64,000 nt of DNA from Paramecium tetraurelia. Lineage: Eukaryota > Ciliophora > Oligohymenophorea > Peniculida > Parameciidae. Below the pieces are notes generated by a model. That model ran no database searches. It saw nothing but the letters and a program-made list of their open reading frames with translations, and was not told the origin of the DNA. How positions within the stretch are numbered: position 1 is the stretch's first letter; the number at the start of each line of letters is the position of its first letter. The translations under genes and the position numbers were made by a program. The stretch covers positions 1-64,000 of the forward strand of contig NW_001798994.1 of assembly GCF_000165425.1 (NCBI RefSeq), written 5' to 3'. Below, in pieces: positions 11,675 through 22,960 of the stretch.

Positions 11675-12996
11675 ATGAATTATGTAAAATTTCAGGAGGA
11701 TGTAGATGATGGGATTGAACCTGATGAGCATTCATCAAAGATAGACTTACAGGAACTCTCATTAATAATTGATTTAACTTAACTGGAAGGATTTAACATA
11801 TTTTAATCCATTTATGCTATACATTTTAAAGGGTTTAGTAGAATTTAAGATGCTGCAATATATCTCTAACATGACGAAACTCACAGATATGTTTAATCGA
11901 GTAACAATTGTGGAGTTTGCAATAAAGATAGGGAGTTTCATCTGATGATTGATGAAAATAGTGAGAAGATAGTTGCAAAAATAATCAGAATAATAGATAT
12001 TATATACTAAAATTAATAATGCTGTGTATGTTATTTGATGTACTTGGACAAAGATTTGGTTCATCTAAATTCAGAAAAACACATGATATGCTTAAATTGC
12101 TTTTACAATTATTTAAGGCAATCAATAGAGGATAGAAAAATCAACAATATTAAATGTCCTCATTGTGATATTCCAATTAGAGATATTGATGTCCTGGAAC
12201 ATTCACAAGAACTTTATACAAAATACATAAAGTGTCATCAAAACTTGGAAATTGCAATGAATCCTAATAAGGCATGGTGTCCTACAATTAATTGCAATAG
12301 TGTAATAGAATTTAAACAGTTATCAACAGTAGCTACTTGTGCTTATTGTTAAATTGAAGTTTGCAAACGATGCAAACAAAGAGCACATCCACTTCAAAGT
12401 TGCGAAGAGAACTTATAATAGGTTTTAAATGAGTGGTAAGAAAATAGAGATACATAATAATGTCCAAGATGCAAAATTATAGTTGAGAAGATTAATGGTT
12501 GTAATCATATGACTTGTTAGTTTTGTTAACATGAATGGTGTTGGATTTGTGGAAGTGATTATACATCAATTCATTATGCAATATTCAATCCTTTTGGTTG
12601 TCCTGCCTTGATGCCAGGATGGATTCGATAAAAAGATTGGTCATATGTTAAGTTAATAATTTGGAGGTTCATCTGCTTTATACTCTTAATAATATTAACC
12701 CCTATGGTAGTATTAGTGATTGCTCCTATTTTGTGTATAGCTAAACTAATCCAAACAAGATTTTACAGAGATAAAAATTGTTGGATTCAAGCATGCTTAT
12801 TGATTTTTGCTTTTATAATAGGTATTGCACTTATACCTATTGCTATTATTGTCTTTGCTGTTGGTAATTCTTTTCTTAATATTTAGCTTTGGTGCCTTCT
12901 ATTATCGGAATAATAGTATTTTATTACGACGAAAGGAAGAGGCTAGAATTTAGACATTAAACTGCGTTATCCAGACATTTCCAATAAAATCCTTGA
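11675..12996 (+). CDS. RBR-type E3 ubiquitin ligase with C-terminal membrane helices
   Basis: 432 residues after removing intron 12864-12886. Order: acidic N-terminus, RING1 from about residue 112 (CCVCYLMYL ... CLNC ... CPHC), IBR from about 190 (CPTINCN, CAYC, CKRCKQRAH), RING2 from about 265 (CPRCKIIVEKINGCNHMTC ... CWICG), then about three hydrophobic segments from about 325 to 420 and a basic tail. RBR ligases pass ubiquitin through a thioester on a RING2 cysteine, and the Cys in GCNHMTC fits that place. Membrane-anchored RBRs include the RNF19/RNF144 group. Odd point: the usual Cys two residues before the RING1 His is replaced (SEKHMIC), so one zinc ligand may be missing. The intron near the end was chosen because it keeps a last membrane helix (ALVPSIIGIIVFYY) in frame. 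Confidence 0.9.
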
Positions 12997-13795
12997 TTAT
13001 AATTTATAATAATGATTAGCAATTATGATATTTCCTGTATAATAGAATGAGTAGATTAGAGGAGCTCTATAAATCAGTTCAATAATATATCATGCTTTCT
13101 TTCGATTCATCTTGATTTTAGTATCATTTTATTTCAGGAACTTTTTTGAGCAAATATATTCCAATTGCAGATTCGATTGCTACGATTACATACAAAATCG
13201 GATAATGAGCTAATGTTGAGGCAATTGCCATTCAGACAAATCAAGATATACAATCATCGTTTTTTACTATTTGATGAATAATTCCTTAGATTTCATGAAC
13301 TTTTCTGATATCAAAAAAAATTATAACAGTAATAAAGTGAATAATTAATAATAATATTTAGAGTAAGAATATGTGTCATTTCAAACCTGCTATTACAGCA
13401 TTTAGGATTTTAACGCAATTTTAGATTTCAAAACAGTACCATTCTGTTAAAATTATATGGGATGCGAAATAATTTAAAAATTTTTAACTTATGAATCAAA
13501 TATATTGAAAATATTATTGAAAACCTCATAATTTCATCTGAAATATTAACGTAATTACTTAATTTCTATTTATAATGCTATTGTAAATTAAATTAAGGAG
13601 TCTCAAGTTAATTACGAATTTATATTCATAAATCCAACCATCAACCATAGAATAAAATACGGAACTTAAATGTTTTTTATAATTTGTGGGAAAAAATATT
13701 CCTGTTTTGAAAAAAATTATCAAAAATTAGTTATTTATTATTGAATTTAATCTTGAAATTTTACTAGATTTTAGTAGAAGCTATCTTTAATGCAG
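12997..13795. other. Intergenic region with only weak small frames
   Basis: About 800 nt between the RBR gene and the left arm of the carrier inverted repeat. Both strands have short frames open under the ciliate code, one of which (13124-13231, minus) is listed separately. Nothing else convincing. Confidence 0.4.
13124..13231 (-). CDS. Possible 35-residue single-helix membrane protein
   Basis: A minus-strand frame of 35 codons from ATG to TGA, almost entirely one hydrophobic helix (YPILYVIVAIESAIGIYLL) followed by LKKVPEIK. Size and layout recall tiny membrane subunits, but no family is recognised. Overlapping frames on the plus strand are also open, so this may be chance. It is recorded because the composition is unusually protein-like for this spacer. 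Confidence 0.22.
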   Translation of the reverse strand: MAIASTLAHYPILYVIVAIESAIGIYLLKKVPEIK

Positions 13796-15099
13796 ATATG
13801 ATTTTTGGATATGTATATTGAACGTAAAAATAATGTATCATTCACCTCCTGAAGATTTAGATCCTGGAGCAACGAATTGTTAGATTTCATCATAAAGGAC
13901 TAAAACGAGTGAAGCACCAATTCCTCTGAAGAAATTAGAAAGGGCTCCTTTGAAGAAGGCTTTTGTTCCTTCATTCTTAGCAATTTTGACAGCACAATCG
14001 AGTGTATTTTTATAAAGAATATCAGCTCTTCCTAATTAAAAGATAATGATAAGAAAATACCTGATTACATCATCATTCTTCTTCTAATTGTATCTAAGGG
14101 ATATGAGATGACTCCTGCAGTTCCGGTGATGAATTAAGCAACAATGAATTTTGCAATAATGTTATTCATCATTGGATTTTTAAATATTGTACCCTTAGCT
14201 GTGTCATATGTACCAAAATAGACACCTCTATATACTACAATTCCCAAAACTGAAACTCCAAAACCTCTATACAATCCGATGAAACCATCAGACTTGTAAA
14301 CTTTGCTCAAACAATCTGATAATCCAGTGAATTATCTCTCAGATTTCCTTAACAATGTCTGCAGCCAATCTTGTTCTTGCAAAATCGAGTGGATAAACAA
14401 CCATTAAGGAAGTAGCACCAGCTGCACCACCTGAAGCCATATTTCCTAAGAAGAAGAGGAATCTCTCTTTCTTTGGGTCTTAATAATTAAAATAAGAATT
14501 ACCAAATGGACAAAGGAGCTTTTTGTAGGCATCTTTGAAAGCAAAGTTCAATGCTTATGTTGGGAAATATCTGATGACATTGGCCAAATTACCTCTCCAT
14601 AAGGCAGATAAGCCCTTTGATCATTGAATGTTATAAGATACCTCTTCTTTTGGGACTCTGATGAAGCAGTCTACAATACCATTGTATTTCTTGGCACCAC
14701 CTTCTTAAATTTTTTTATTAGCATCTTAGGTTTAGAGTAACAATTTGACTCTTTCAATTGGAGCAACAGCAGTCTTTGAAACAGCGGCTGACACACCACC
14801 AATCATGAAATCTCTTATGAAATCAGCCATTTATAAGATAAAAATAAATCTTTTTGAAATTTTGGAACAAATTTGTGCTTATATATCACAAATAAATAAA
14901 TATTATATACTATTCATTAATTTTCTTATTTTTATTACACCACTCTTAATTTGTTTTATTAAAACCTTTTTTAAAAGCTAATTTCTTTTATTTTCTCTTA
15001 CATTCATACTTATCAATTTAGCCATAACATTTTTCTCTTCACATTGTACACCTTTCAATATCTCAATTGAATTTACTCATTTTCTTTCAAATATTAATA
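13796..15099 (+). repeat. Left arm of 1.3 kb inverted repeat
   Basis: Reverse complement matches 15942-17244 essentially base for base, including coding sequence, all introns and flanking spacer. The one difference I found is a patch of about ten bases at 14343-14352 where the left arm has one extra base. The outer ends diverge at 13795 and 17245, the inner ends at 15100 and 15941. Confidence 0.92.
13838..14830 (-). pseudogene. ADP/ATP carrier copy broken by a frameshift patch
   Basis: Minus-strand mirror copy of the intact carrier at 16211-17202, with the same start context, introns and stop. At 14343-14352 the codons for DIGKKSER of the intact gene are replaced by a sequence with one extra base, giving DIVKEI and then an in-frame TGA at 14339-14341. 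The product would end about halfway through the protein, in the second repeat. Everything else examined is identical to the intact copy, including flanks, so the duplication is recent or the arms are being homogenised. An assembly artefact is the main alternative. Confidence 0.75.
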
Positions 15100-15941
15100 A
15101 AACTTATTCGTATTTTTCAACAAATCCTTAAAATATAATGAGTTTTTATCTTATATAGCCATTATATTAAATGGCTATATCATTTACCATCATTATTTCT
15201 TTGATTATTGAATATGAGTGTTAACCTTATTCTAAGATTCATAAAATGTAACTCTTTGTAAATAAAGTATTTATTTAAGTGTTGATAAAATGAATCAAAG
15301 CTTTCATTAATCTGCTTATTATCAAAGTAAAGTAACACACTTTAGCAATTGAGTTTTTCGCGTTCATTAACTTTAAATATAGGCTGAAATAATATTTTTA
15401 TCAATTTATCATTATTACTTATCAATAATTTAATTATAATTCAAAATCATTGACATTATAAAATTCTTTAAACATTATGTTAGGTACTCTTGTGGTTTCT
15501 CAACCATAATACGAAGTCGAAAAACCAAAATATTTTAGTAAATTAACCTTAATATTTAGAATTCCAAAAATTAGCTTAATAAAGTATATCTTTAATAAGC
15601 AAATTTATTGTGATATAAATAGTTTTATTTTCGGTGCATTAATCACTGCTATAAAATAAATTTGTAATCACATCATTATAAAATATTTAGATAAAGCATA
15701 ATAAACTATATCAACATGCTTTAATTCTTATGATTAAAGAAACTATAATGAATAAGATTATGTTAAATAATTAAAATAAATCACAACTTTCATAAAAATT
15801 GAAAATTAATCCTTTTGTAAATTCAATTTAAAAACCCTTAAATTGTAAATTTTAAATTAGACTTATAAACAAAAAGGAACATGTAATATATTTAAATGAA
15901 AAGACTTAAATAAAATTATAAGCATTTATTAGAAAGAAGAG
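15100..15941. other. Spacer between the inverted repeat arms
   Basis: 842 nt of unique AT-rich sequence, no supported gene. Both carrier copies are transcribed away from it, so it lies between two divergent promoters; the promoters themselves are probably in the shared arm sequence (14831-15099 and 15942-16210). Confidence 0.5.
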
Positions 15942-17244
15942 TATTAATATTTGAAAGAAAATGAGTAAATTCAATTGAGATATTGAAAGGTGTACAATGT
16001 GAAGAGAAAAATGTTATGGCTAAATTGATAAGTATGAATGTAAGAGAAAATAAAAGAAATTAGCTTTTAAAAAAGGTTTTAATAAAACAAATTAAGAGTG
16101 GTGTAATAAAAATAAGAAAATTAATGAATAGTATATAATATTTATTTATTTGTGATATATAAGCACAAATTTGTTCCAAAATTTCAAAAAGATTTATTTT
16201 TATCTTATAAATGGCTGATTTCATAAGAGATTTCATGATTGGTGGTGTGTCAGCCGCTGTTTCAAAGACTGCTGTTGCTCCAATTGAAAGAGTCAAATTG
16301 TTACTCTAAACCTAAGATGCTAATAAAAAAATTTAAGAAGGTGGTGCCAAGAAATACAATGGTATTGTAGACTGCTTCATCAGAGTCCCAAAAGAAGAGG
16401 TATCTTATAACATTCAATGATCAAAGGGCTTATCTGCCTTATGGAGAGGTAATTTGGCCAATGTCATCAGATATTTCCCAACATAAGCATTGAACTTTGC
16501 TTTCAAAGATGCCTACAAAAAGCTCCTTTGTCCATTTGGTAATTCTTATTTTAATTATTAAGACCCAAAGAAAGAGAGATTCCTCTTCTTCTTAGGAAAT
16601 ATGGCTTCAGGTGGTGCAGCTGGTGCTACTTCCTTAATGGTTGTTTATCCACTCGATTTTGCAAGAACAAGATTGGCTGCAGACATTGGTAAAAAGTCTG
16701 AGAGATAATTCACTGGATTATCAGATTGTTTGAGCAAAGTTTACAAGTCTGATGGTTTCATCGGATTGTATAGAGGTTTTGGAGTTTCAGTTTTGGGAAT
16801 TGTAGTATATAGAGGTGTCTATTTTGGTACATATGACACAGCTAAGGGTACAATATTTAAAAATCCAATGATGAATAACATTATTGCAAAATTCATTGTT
16901 GCTTAATTCATCACCGGAACTGCAGGAGTCATCTCATATCCCTTAGATACAATTAGAAGAAGAATGATGATGTAATCAGGTATTTTCTTATCATTATCTT
17001 TTAATTAGGAAGAGCTGATATTCTTTATAAAAATACACTCGATTGTGCTGTCAAAATTGCTAAGAATGAAGGAACAAAAGCCTTCTTCAAAGGAGCCCTT
17101 TCTAATTTCTTCAGAGGAATTGGTGCTTCACTCGTTTTAGTCCTTTATGATGAAATCTAACAATTCGTTGCTCCAGGATCTAAATCTTCAGGAGGTGAAT
17201 GATACATTATTTTTACGTTCAATATACATATCCAAAAATCATAT
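15942..17244 (+). repeat. Right arm of 1.3 kb inverted repeat
   Basis: Partner of 13796-15099. It contains about 270 nt upstream of the carrier gene, the complete gene, and about 40 nt downstream. It ends at 17244, where the two copies become different. Confidence 0.92.
16211..17202 (+). CDS. Mitochondrial ADP/ATP carrier
   Basis: 303 residues after removing introns 16400-16426, 16536-16559 (24 nt) and 16980-17008; normal family length is about 300. Three mitochondrial carrier repeats are visible, with signatures PIERVK, PLDFAR and PLDTIR, the last running into RRRMMM, the diagnostic hexapeptide of ADP/ATP translocases. The protein exchanges cytosolic ADP for matrix ATP across the inner mitochondrial membrane. 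The 24-nt intron is a multiple of three and lacks TGA, so its retention would only add eight residues; I remove it because the third copy (17493-18453) needs an intron at the same place to stay in frame. This is the only one of three copies in the window without a defect. Confidence 0.93.
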
Positions 17245-17492
17245 ATCAATATATTTTCTTATCATTTCCTTTTTTTGTAATAATTTTAGACTTTATAACA
17301 CAAAATAGGTTTTATGTGAAAATAATTATATATCTACAATAATTATTTTAATATTCTCTATTCATCATCTAACTTCGATAAATTTTTATTTATACGAAGT
17401 CTCTTTGCATATTTTTCGAATTTATTTTATCAATCCTCATTAAAACTATTTTTACAAATAGTGTAAAAATATAATAAATCACTTTTATTTTA

Positions 17493-18453
17493 ATGACAGA
17501 TTTTTTATATAACTTTCTCATAGGGGGAGTTACAGCTGCATGTTCAAAAACTGCCTTTGCCCCATTTGAGAGAGTTAAACTACTACTCTAAACCTAAGAT
17601 GCCATTTTAAAAGTGTAGAATGGACAAACAAAGAAATATAATGGAATCATTGATTGTTTCTCACGAATATTAAAAGAAGAGGTTTTTTAAATAATCAACT
17701 ATTCAGGGATTATCTGCGTTTTGGAGAGGAAACTTCCCAAACATCATCAGATTTTTCCCAGCGCAAGCTTTAAGCTTTGCTTTTAAGGATACATACAAAT
17801 AAATATTCATCCAATATGGTTTATAAAATATAATATCTTTAAGATCCAAAGAAATAACCAATTCGTTTTTTTCTAAGTAATATTGCTGCAGGGGGTGCAG
17901 CTGGCGCCACTTCTTTGCTATTAGTTTATCCTTTAGATTTTGCAAGAACAAGATTAGCAGTAGATATTGGTAAGTAAGCTGAAAGGCAATTCACTGGGTT
18001 AACTGATTGTTTGAGTAAAATGTATAAGTCTGATGGTTTCATCGGATTGTATAGAGGTTTCGGAGTTACAATTTTTGGTGTGGTGTTTTATTGAGCCATA
18101 TATTTTGGTGCTTTTGACACAGCAAAATGGATGTTTAATCACTAAAATCATATATTTTATCTATTTCTTTTAGGTTAATTTGTAACATTTACTGCTGGTA
18201 TTTTATCATATCCCTTAGATACAATAAGAAGAAGGATGATGATGCAATCAGGTATATTATTAGTAATTATCGATAAATAGGGAGAGATGATGTACTTTAT
18301 AAAAATAGTTTTCATTGTTGTTTCAAAATTATTAAAAATGAAGGAATAAAAGGATTGTTTAAAGGACTTCTTTTAGAGTTTTCTTCTAAATTAGGATTTT
18401 CATTTATGTTAGCATTTTATTCTAGTATATAATCGCATTCTAACTTTAATTGA
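17493..18453 (+). pseudogene. Older, decaying ADP/ATP carrier copy
   Basis: A tandem relative of the carrier at 16211, clearly homologous from start (PFERVK) through PLDFAR to RRRMMMQS. At 18092-18094 an in-frame TGA replaces the conserved Arg codon of the VYRGVYFG region. The stretch before the third repeat is altered (MFNHQNHIF), and the C-terminal part lost its Gly/Arg pattern. Its first two introns would have to start with GTTT rather than GTA. The sequence has diverged widely from the other two copies, so it predates the inverted duplication. A truncated product or TGA readthrough cannot be excluded from sequence. Confidence 0.7.
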
Positions 18454-18721
18454 AGTGAAAATGAATATAAATAATTAAATACATATTTATTGCATATTTT
18501 TATTTCGTTATTTTATACAATATTATATTATTATTTCGAGTATAATATTTTATTTAAATTCCCTACTTCTCTTCTTAAAAAACTCCTAATGGGGTTATTA
18601 TAGGTCAGGATGATTTTGAGTCCAAGAAAAATGGATTGATTTCTTTAAGAGAGAGATTTAAAGGCGGGTTAAAGGGTTAAAAGTGAAGATTTATTTAAAT
18701 GAATATATAAATAAATATATT

Positions 18722-20485
18722 ATGAATTAAGATATTTAGACATAAGACCAATTGATAGAGTACTTAACTTCGATTGATTAGTAACATTTAATCACTTACA
18801 TTCATAATTATACTCAATAATAGATTACAGAATTTATAGATCAAATAAATCAACTCAACAAGAATTATCCAGGAGGAATCAAAGAGTATGCAAATAGAGC
18901 AAGAAAAGTACGAATTTATAAATATAATTAGTTATTGCTTGATGCTTCTGAAGATGTCAACCCATTTGCTGAATATACAGCTCATGTACCATAAGGACAG
19001 AATGTAGATATTTATTCTGAAGAATATTGCCGATTGGAATAATTGGGAGTCGAAGAAATTAAGGATACATGTTTTGTATTAGTGGCAGGTGGTTTAGGTG
19101 AGAGATTAGGTTATGATGGAATTAAAGTAGCTTTGCCAATAGATTTAGTTACCAATACAACTTACTTAGAATATTATTGTTAATTTATACTGAATTTATA
19201 AAAAAAACATGGTAACAAAATATTACCCTTTGCAATAATGACATCAGATGATACTCACAAATTAACTTTGTAGTTATTGGAGAACAACTTATATTTCGGA
19301 TTATAAAAGGAATAAGTAACTCTCATCAAATAAGAAAAAGTACCAGCCATGTTGGATAACCTTGCTCATTTCGCTTAAGTTCCAGGAAAATTATTAATAG
19401 ATACAAAACCACATGGTCATGGTGATATTCACACATTGTTATATATGTCTGGTTTGGCCTAAAAGTGGAAAAATGAGGGAAGAAAGTGGTTATTTATTTT
19501 TTAAGATACAAACGCATAGGCCTTTAGAGCATTACCAGTAGTCTTAGGAGTAAGTAAGGAAAACAAGTTTGAATTGAATTCTATTGTTGTAAGTCGCAAA
19601 CCTGGAGAAGCAGTTGGAGCTATTTGTTATTTGGTTGATAAAAATAATAAAGGATTAACATTGAATGTAGAATATAATCAATTAGACCCATTGGTCAAAG
19701 CTTAAGGTGGTGAACCTGTAGATGAACAAGGCTTTTCGAAATATCCTGGAAATATAAATTGTTTATTATTCTCTTTGAATGAGTACGAAACAGTATTATA
19801 AGAAACTAAAGGATTAATCGCTGAATTCATCAATCCTAAATATGCAGATGCTACAAAAACAAAGTTTAAGTCATCATCCAGATTGGAATGCATGATGTAA
19901 GACTATCCTAAACTTTTGGGACCTGAAAATAAAGTAGGATTTACAGCTTTGAACAGAAGATTCTGTTTCTCAGCTTGTAAAAATGATCTTGCAACAGCTT
20001 TAACTAAATAGAAATCTAATTTGCCTTTGGAGTGTGCAGGTTCATCAGAAAATGATTTCTATTGGCTCAATGCAGAATTATTAAGAATGGCAGGTGTTTA
20101 AATTCCTGATTCAGTTTCAGATGAACTTAATTACAACGGATTAGAATTCAAATTTGGACCTAAAATTGTATTACATCCATCATTTGGTGTTACTCTTTCT
20201 GAAATCAAATCTAGAATCAAAGGAAGTAAGATATTGTAATTATCTTTTTAGAAGTTTAGATTTCATCAAACTCAACTGTCATCCTTGGGGGATAAGCAGA
20301 ATTAAATTCTGTGAATATTGATGGTTATGCTTAATTATTTGGAAATGGTAATAAGTATGGTGTTAATTTTAGGTTAATTTAATGTGGACATTAAAGGTGC
20401 TGATGGACCAAAATTAGTAGCATTAGAACAATAAGATGGCGTGCCTGGATATATAAAAATTAGGGGTTATAGATTACAAAAATGA
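18722..20485 (+). CDS. UDP-sugar pyrophosphorylase
   Basis: 570 residues after removing introns 20226-20251 and 20348-20372. The nucleotide-binding signature [20 protein letters not shown] lies near residue 123 and matches the USP branch of the UDPGlcNAc/UDPGlc pyrophosphorylase superfamily, which converts sugar-1-phosphates plus UTP to UDP-sugars and pyrophosphate. Further family features: [12 protein letters not shown] (substrate loop), FQDTNAQAF, and the basic sequence [10 protein letters not shown] left-handed beta-helix C-terminus is expected ([20 protein letters not shown]). The two late introns were chosen because each avoids a premature TGA and restores this region. Cytosolic, feeding glycan synthesis. 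Confidence 0.9.
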
Positions 20486-20545
20486 GATATTATTAATATC
20501 AAAAATTAAAAATTATTAATTATACATATGATATATCTATATTCA

Positions 20546-21495
20546 TCATATTAATTAATTAGGTATGTTTGAATATGCCATGATATTTTCATTGTTACAA
20601 TCAACAAATAAATTCTATAAAACTAATAAAATTAAATACATTTGAGAAATTGAAGTTTGGTAATTCAGGCATAAAATTTGGTTTAATTTATGGTTTTAAT
20701 GATTATTGAACTCTTTTAATGTTGTAGTGAGATTATTTGCGTCCTTTATTGAACCCAAATGATTTATATTCTTCATAAATTTTTATAAGCAATTACTCAA
20801 CTAATTGACAGGCCTACTCGATTTACAATTAATTTACTTTTAAAAATAGATGATTATGTTTAGATGAAACACATAAATGCAAAGGTTCTTGTGATTCTCT
20901 TTTTTCAGGACCTTCTTTATACCCGGAGCCTCTTCCTCTGAGTCTCAGTTTAACAAGGTCTAATTCCTTTGTATCGCAATCTATTAAGCATTAATCTATG
21001 ATTTTCTTCATATTGCATCCCTTAGCTCCTAAATCAGTTGGATTATAAAAAATACCTATGATTTTGCGAGCTACTTAGAAGTCTTTGTCATTATCAATTT
21101 AGACATCATATCGGCAAGTGAATTTTTATTAGTTGGAGTCTTGTATTTCCATAATTTCCAATAGATCTTATTAGGTTGTAAATTCAATTTTGATAGTAAC
21201 ATCCAATTCTTTAATTTAATGTTTGTTTAATAGTTTATAAACAATGAAGGCATCAAAAAGTGTATTGAACTTAATTATGATGGCTCCATTTAATTTAGTA
21301 TAGACTTATTTGACTTCTCCAAAATTTTCACAAACCTATAATTTTGAATATAAAAATTTCGTTACTTATTTAATATCTTCTTAATCCAACTCTATTTCAT
21401 AATTGTCTTCGCTTGCTAATTCAACAGTCAAATATTGATGGGGATATTGTTTATTCTAATTTTAGGGTGATATAAATTACTTTCTGTTTCAGCAT
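20546..21495 (-). CDS. RRM/KH RNA-binding protein (KHDC4/SF1-like KH)
   Basis: 299 residues after removing intron 21456-21480 and a probable last intron at about 20608-20632. The first 130 residues have an RRM-like pattern (an NFGEVKQVY block, then NGAIIIKF). The second half has a KH domain with the extended form seen in KHDC4 and SF1: GAKGCNMKKII, then LRLRGRGSGYKEGP, and EPLHLCVSS, ending in a helix (ACQLVEQLLIKIYEEY). Such KH domains bind single-stranded RNA, often at branch points or in splicing complexes. The ATG at 21495 is in a five-codon first exon; without the intron the frame meets TGA. If the last intron is retained the protein ends at 20601 instead. Confidence 0.8.
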
Positions 21496-21709
21496 AGAAT
21501 TAATTCTCTATTTAACTTTTTGATCATGTATAATTAGATTTATTTATTCGCGATTCGTAGGAGAGGTGTTTACTAAATTATCATCACCCTATTCTAACTA
21601 AAAAGTTATTATGGAATCATACAAGGAAATTAGTCATCTCCTCTATTTGCTTAGAGATCTCTTAGAAACTCATTAATAAATTCGGTTAAAATAATATATT
21701 TTGTATTAT

Positions 21710-22255
21710 TCATATCATCTCCTCACTTTTTAATTGTTTTAAAAATGGAATCTTAGTATATTTGGGAACAGAAAGACGTTTACTTATTCTCTATTGATAA
21801 GAATATGATGGAGTCTGTACACCAGAACGAGGTCTATAATTTTCAAACCATCACTACCTTGCTCTTTCAGGTGTTCTTAATCCCTATTTAAATGAAACTA
21901 ACCAATGTCTATCTCCACAAGTATTCATCAAACCACCATGGTTATCTCTATTCACATTTATTTCAATACAATTTACAAAACATATTTGTCTCTCCCACTT
22001 CCATCACTGACATAATGTAGGGTCTTATTGCTTGATTGTGGTCTAAAGATTGGGCCACTGCGTTTGGGCTAGAAACTGCCTATTGGTGGTTAATGACATT
22101 TCTATGCATGCATAGTCAATCCTCCGTTATCAAATTGTATGTAAGTATCACGCCCTAAAGTTATTTAATACTTGATCATCACTACCTGTTCCATCTGAGT
22201 AATAATAATTAGCTCTTCCATATTAAGCTTCTGTTTTTATGTTATTTGCTTTCAT
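21710..22255 (-). CDS. Small SDGTGRD-repeat protein
   Basis: 153 residues after removing introns 22155-22185, 21948-21976 and 21834-21857. Two similar blocks are visible: YYSDGTGRDTYIQFDNGGL near residue 22 and YVSDGSGRDKYVLDNHGGL near residue 75, followed by a basic Arg/Pro/Ser-rich C-terminus. All three introns are required to keep frame, and their removal makes the two blocks align. I recognise the motif as a repeated unit but cannot name a family. Small basic proteins with short periodic motifs are common among ciliary doublet inner proteins, which makes an axonemal role a reasonable guess only. Confidence 0.75.
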
Positions 22256-22398
22256 CCTTTTTATTAAAATATATAAATACTTAAATCAATTATTATTATT
22301 TTCTAATTCAAAATAACTCACTAGATTTATATGCTTTTCTGATAATTTTCATCATCTGAGTGTGGAATCTCATAATTCAGTTTGATTGCTCTTCAAAA

Positions 22399-22960
22399 AT
22401 GATGAAACCTAATTTTTACTTTATACTATTGGGTTTCTTCCTCTTAATTGCGATGTTCGTGTTTGGAATGATATCAGATAATAATTAATTTTACAAAGAA
22501 GACTTCTACTGAGAATTATTGCATATGACTAATACTATTAAGAATCTAATTAATCGTAACTTAGAGATATGAGAAACACAATTACTTCACTAAAAAGTTG
22601 TATCTACTTATTTTTTGGAAACTCTCAAATTAAACAAATATTAATCAGATCTCCACAATATGAAATAGAATCATTTTGTATAATTCCTAAATTCACTATT
22701 GCGATGCAATAGATGACATATAGCTTCTAAGAAATTAATTCTAAATATCATAAAAGTAATATGTTATTATTTTGTGTGAAAAAATTTGTGATAGATTAAA
22801 AGTAATTAATGATAAAGAAGTTCATTATTTATTTCTATTAACTCAAAATTTCAATTAATAAGGACTTATTTGTCAGGATTTGAAGTCTGATGTCGATGAT
22901 TGTTTCAATTTCTATTAAAATTTACTTAATTTCAATTCAAAGTCTATAGTAATTTTTTGA
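22399..22960 (+). pseudogene. Remains of a membrane-anchored protein gene
   Basis: Starts with a good signal anchor (FYFILLGFFLLIAMFVFGM), then meets TGA after 37 codons. The same frame continues in protein-like sequence past a second TGA (NTIKNLINRN, LLHQKVVSTYFLETL), then coherent coding shifts frame near 22690 to a stretch with CDAIDDIQLL, ILCEKICDRLKV and CQDLKSDVDDC before TGA at 22958. No GT..AG intron of normal size joins these parts. This is best read as a gene that has lost its frame. Function unknown; the Cys spacing suggests an extracellular domain. Confidence 0.5.

Noticed and set aside
14745-14981. A 78-codon frame occurring identically at 14745-14981 (+) and 16060-16296 (-)
   Set aside because: It is antisense to the carrier start and its upstream spacer and appears twice only because the region is an inverted repeat. 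It was useful as evidence for the repeat, not as a gene.
16536-16559. Treating this segment of the carrier as coding (GNSYFNYQ)
   Set aside because: It is open, but the diverged third copy requires an intron at the same place, and removal gives a better fit to carrier length.
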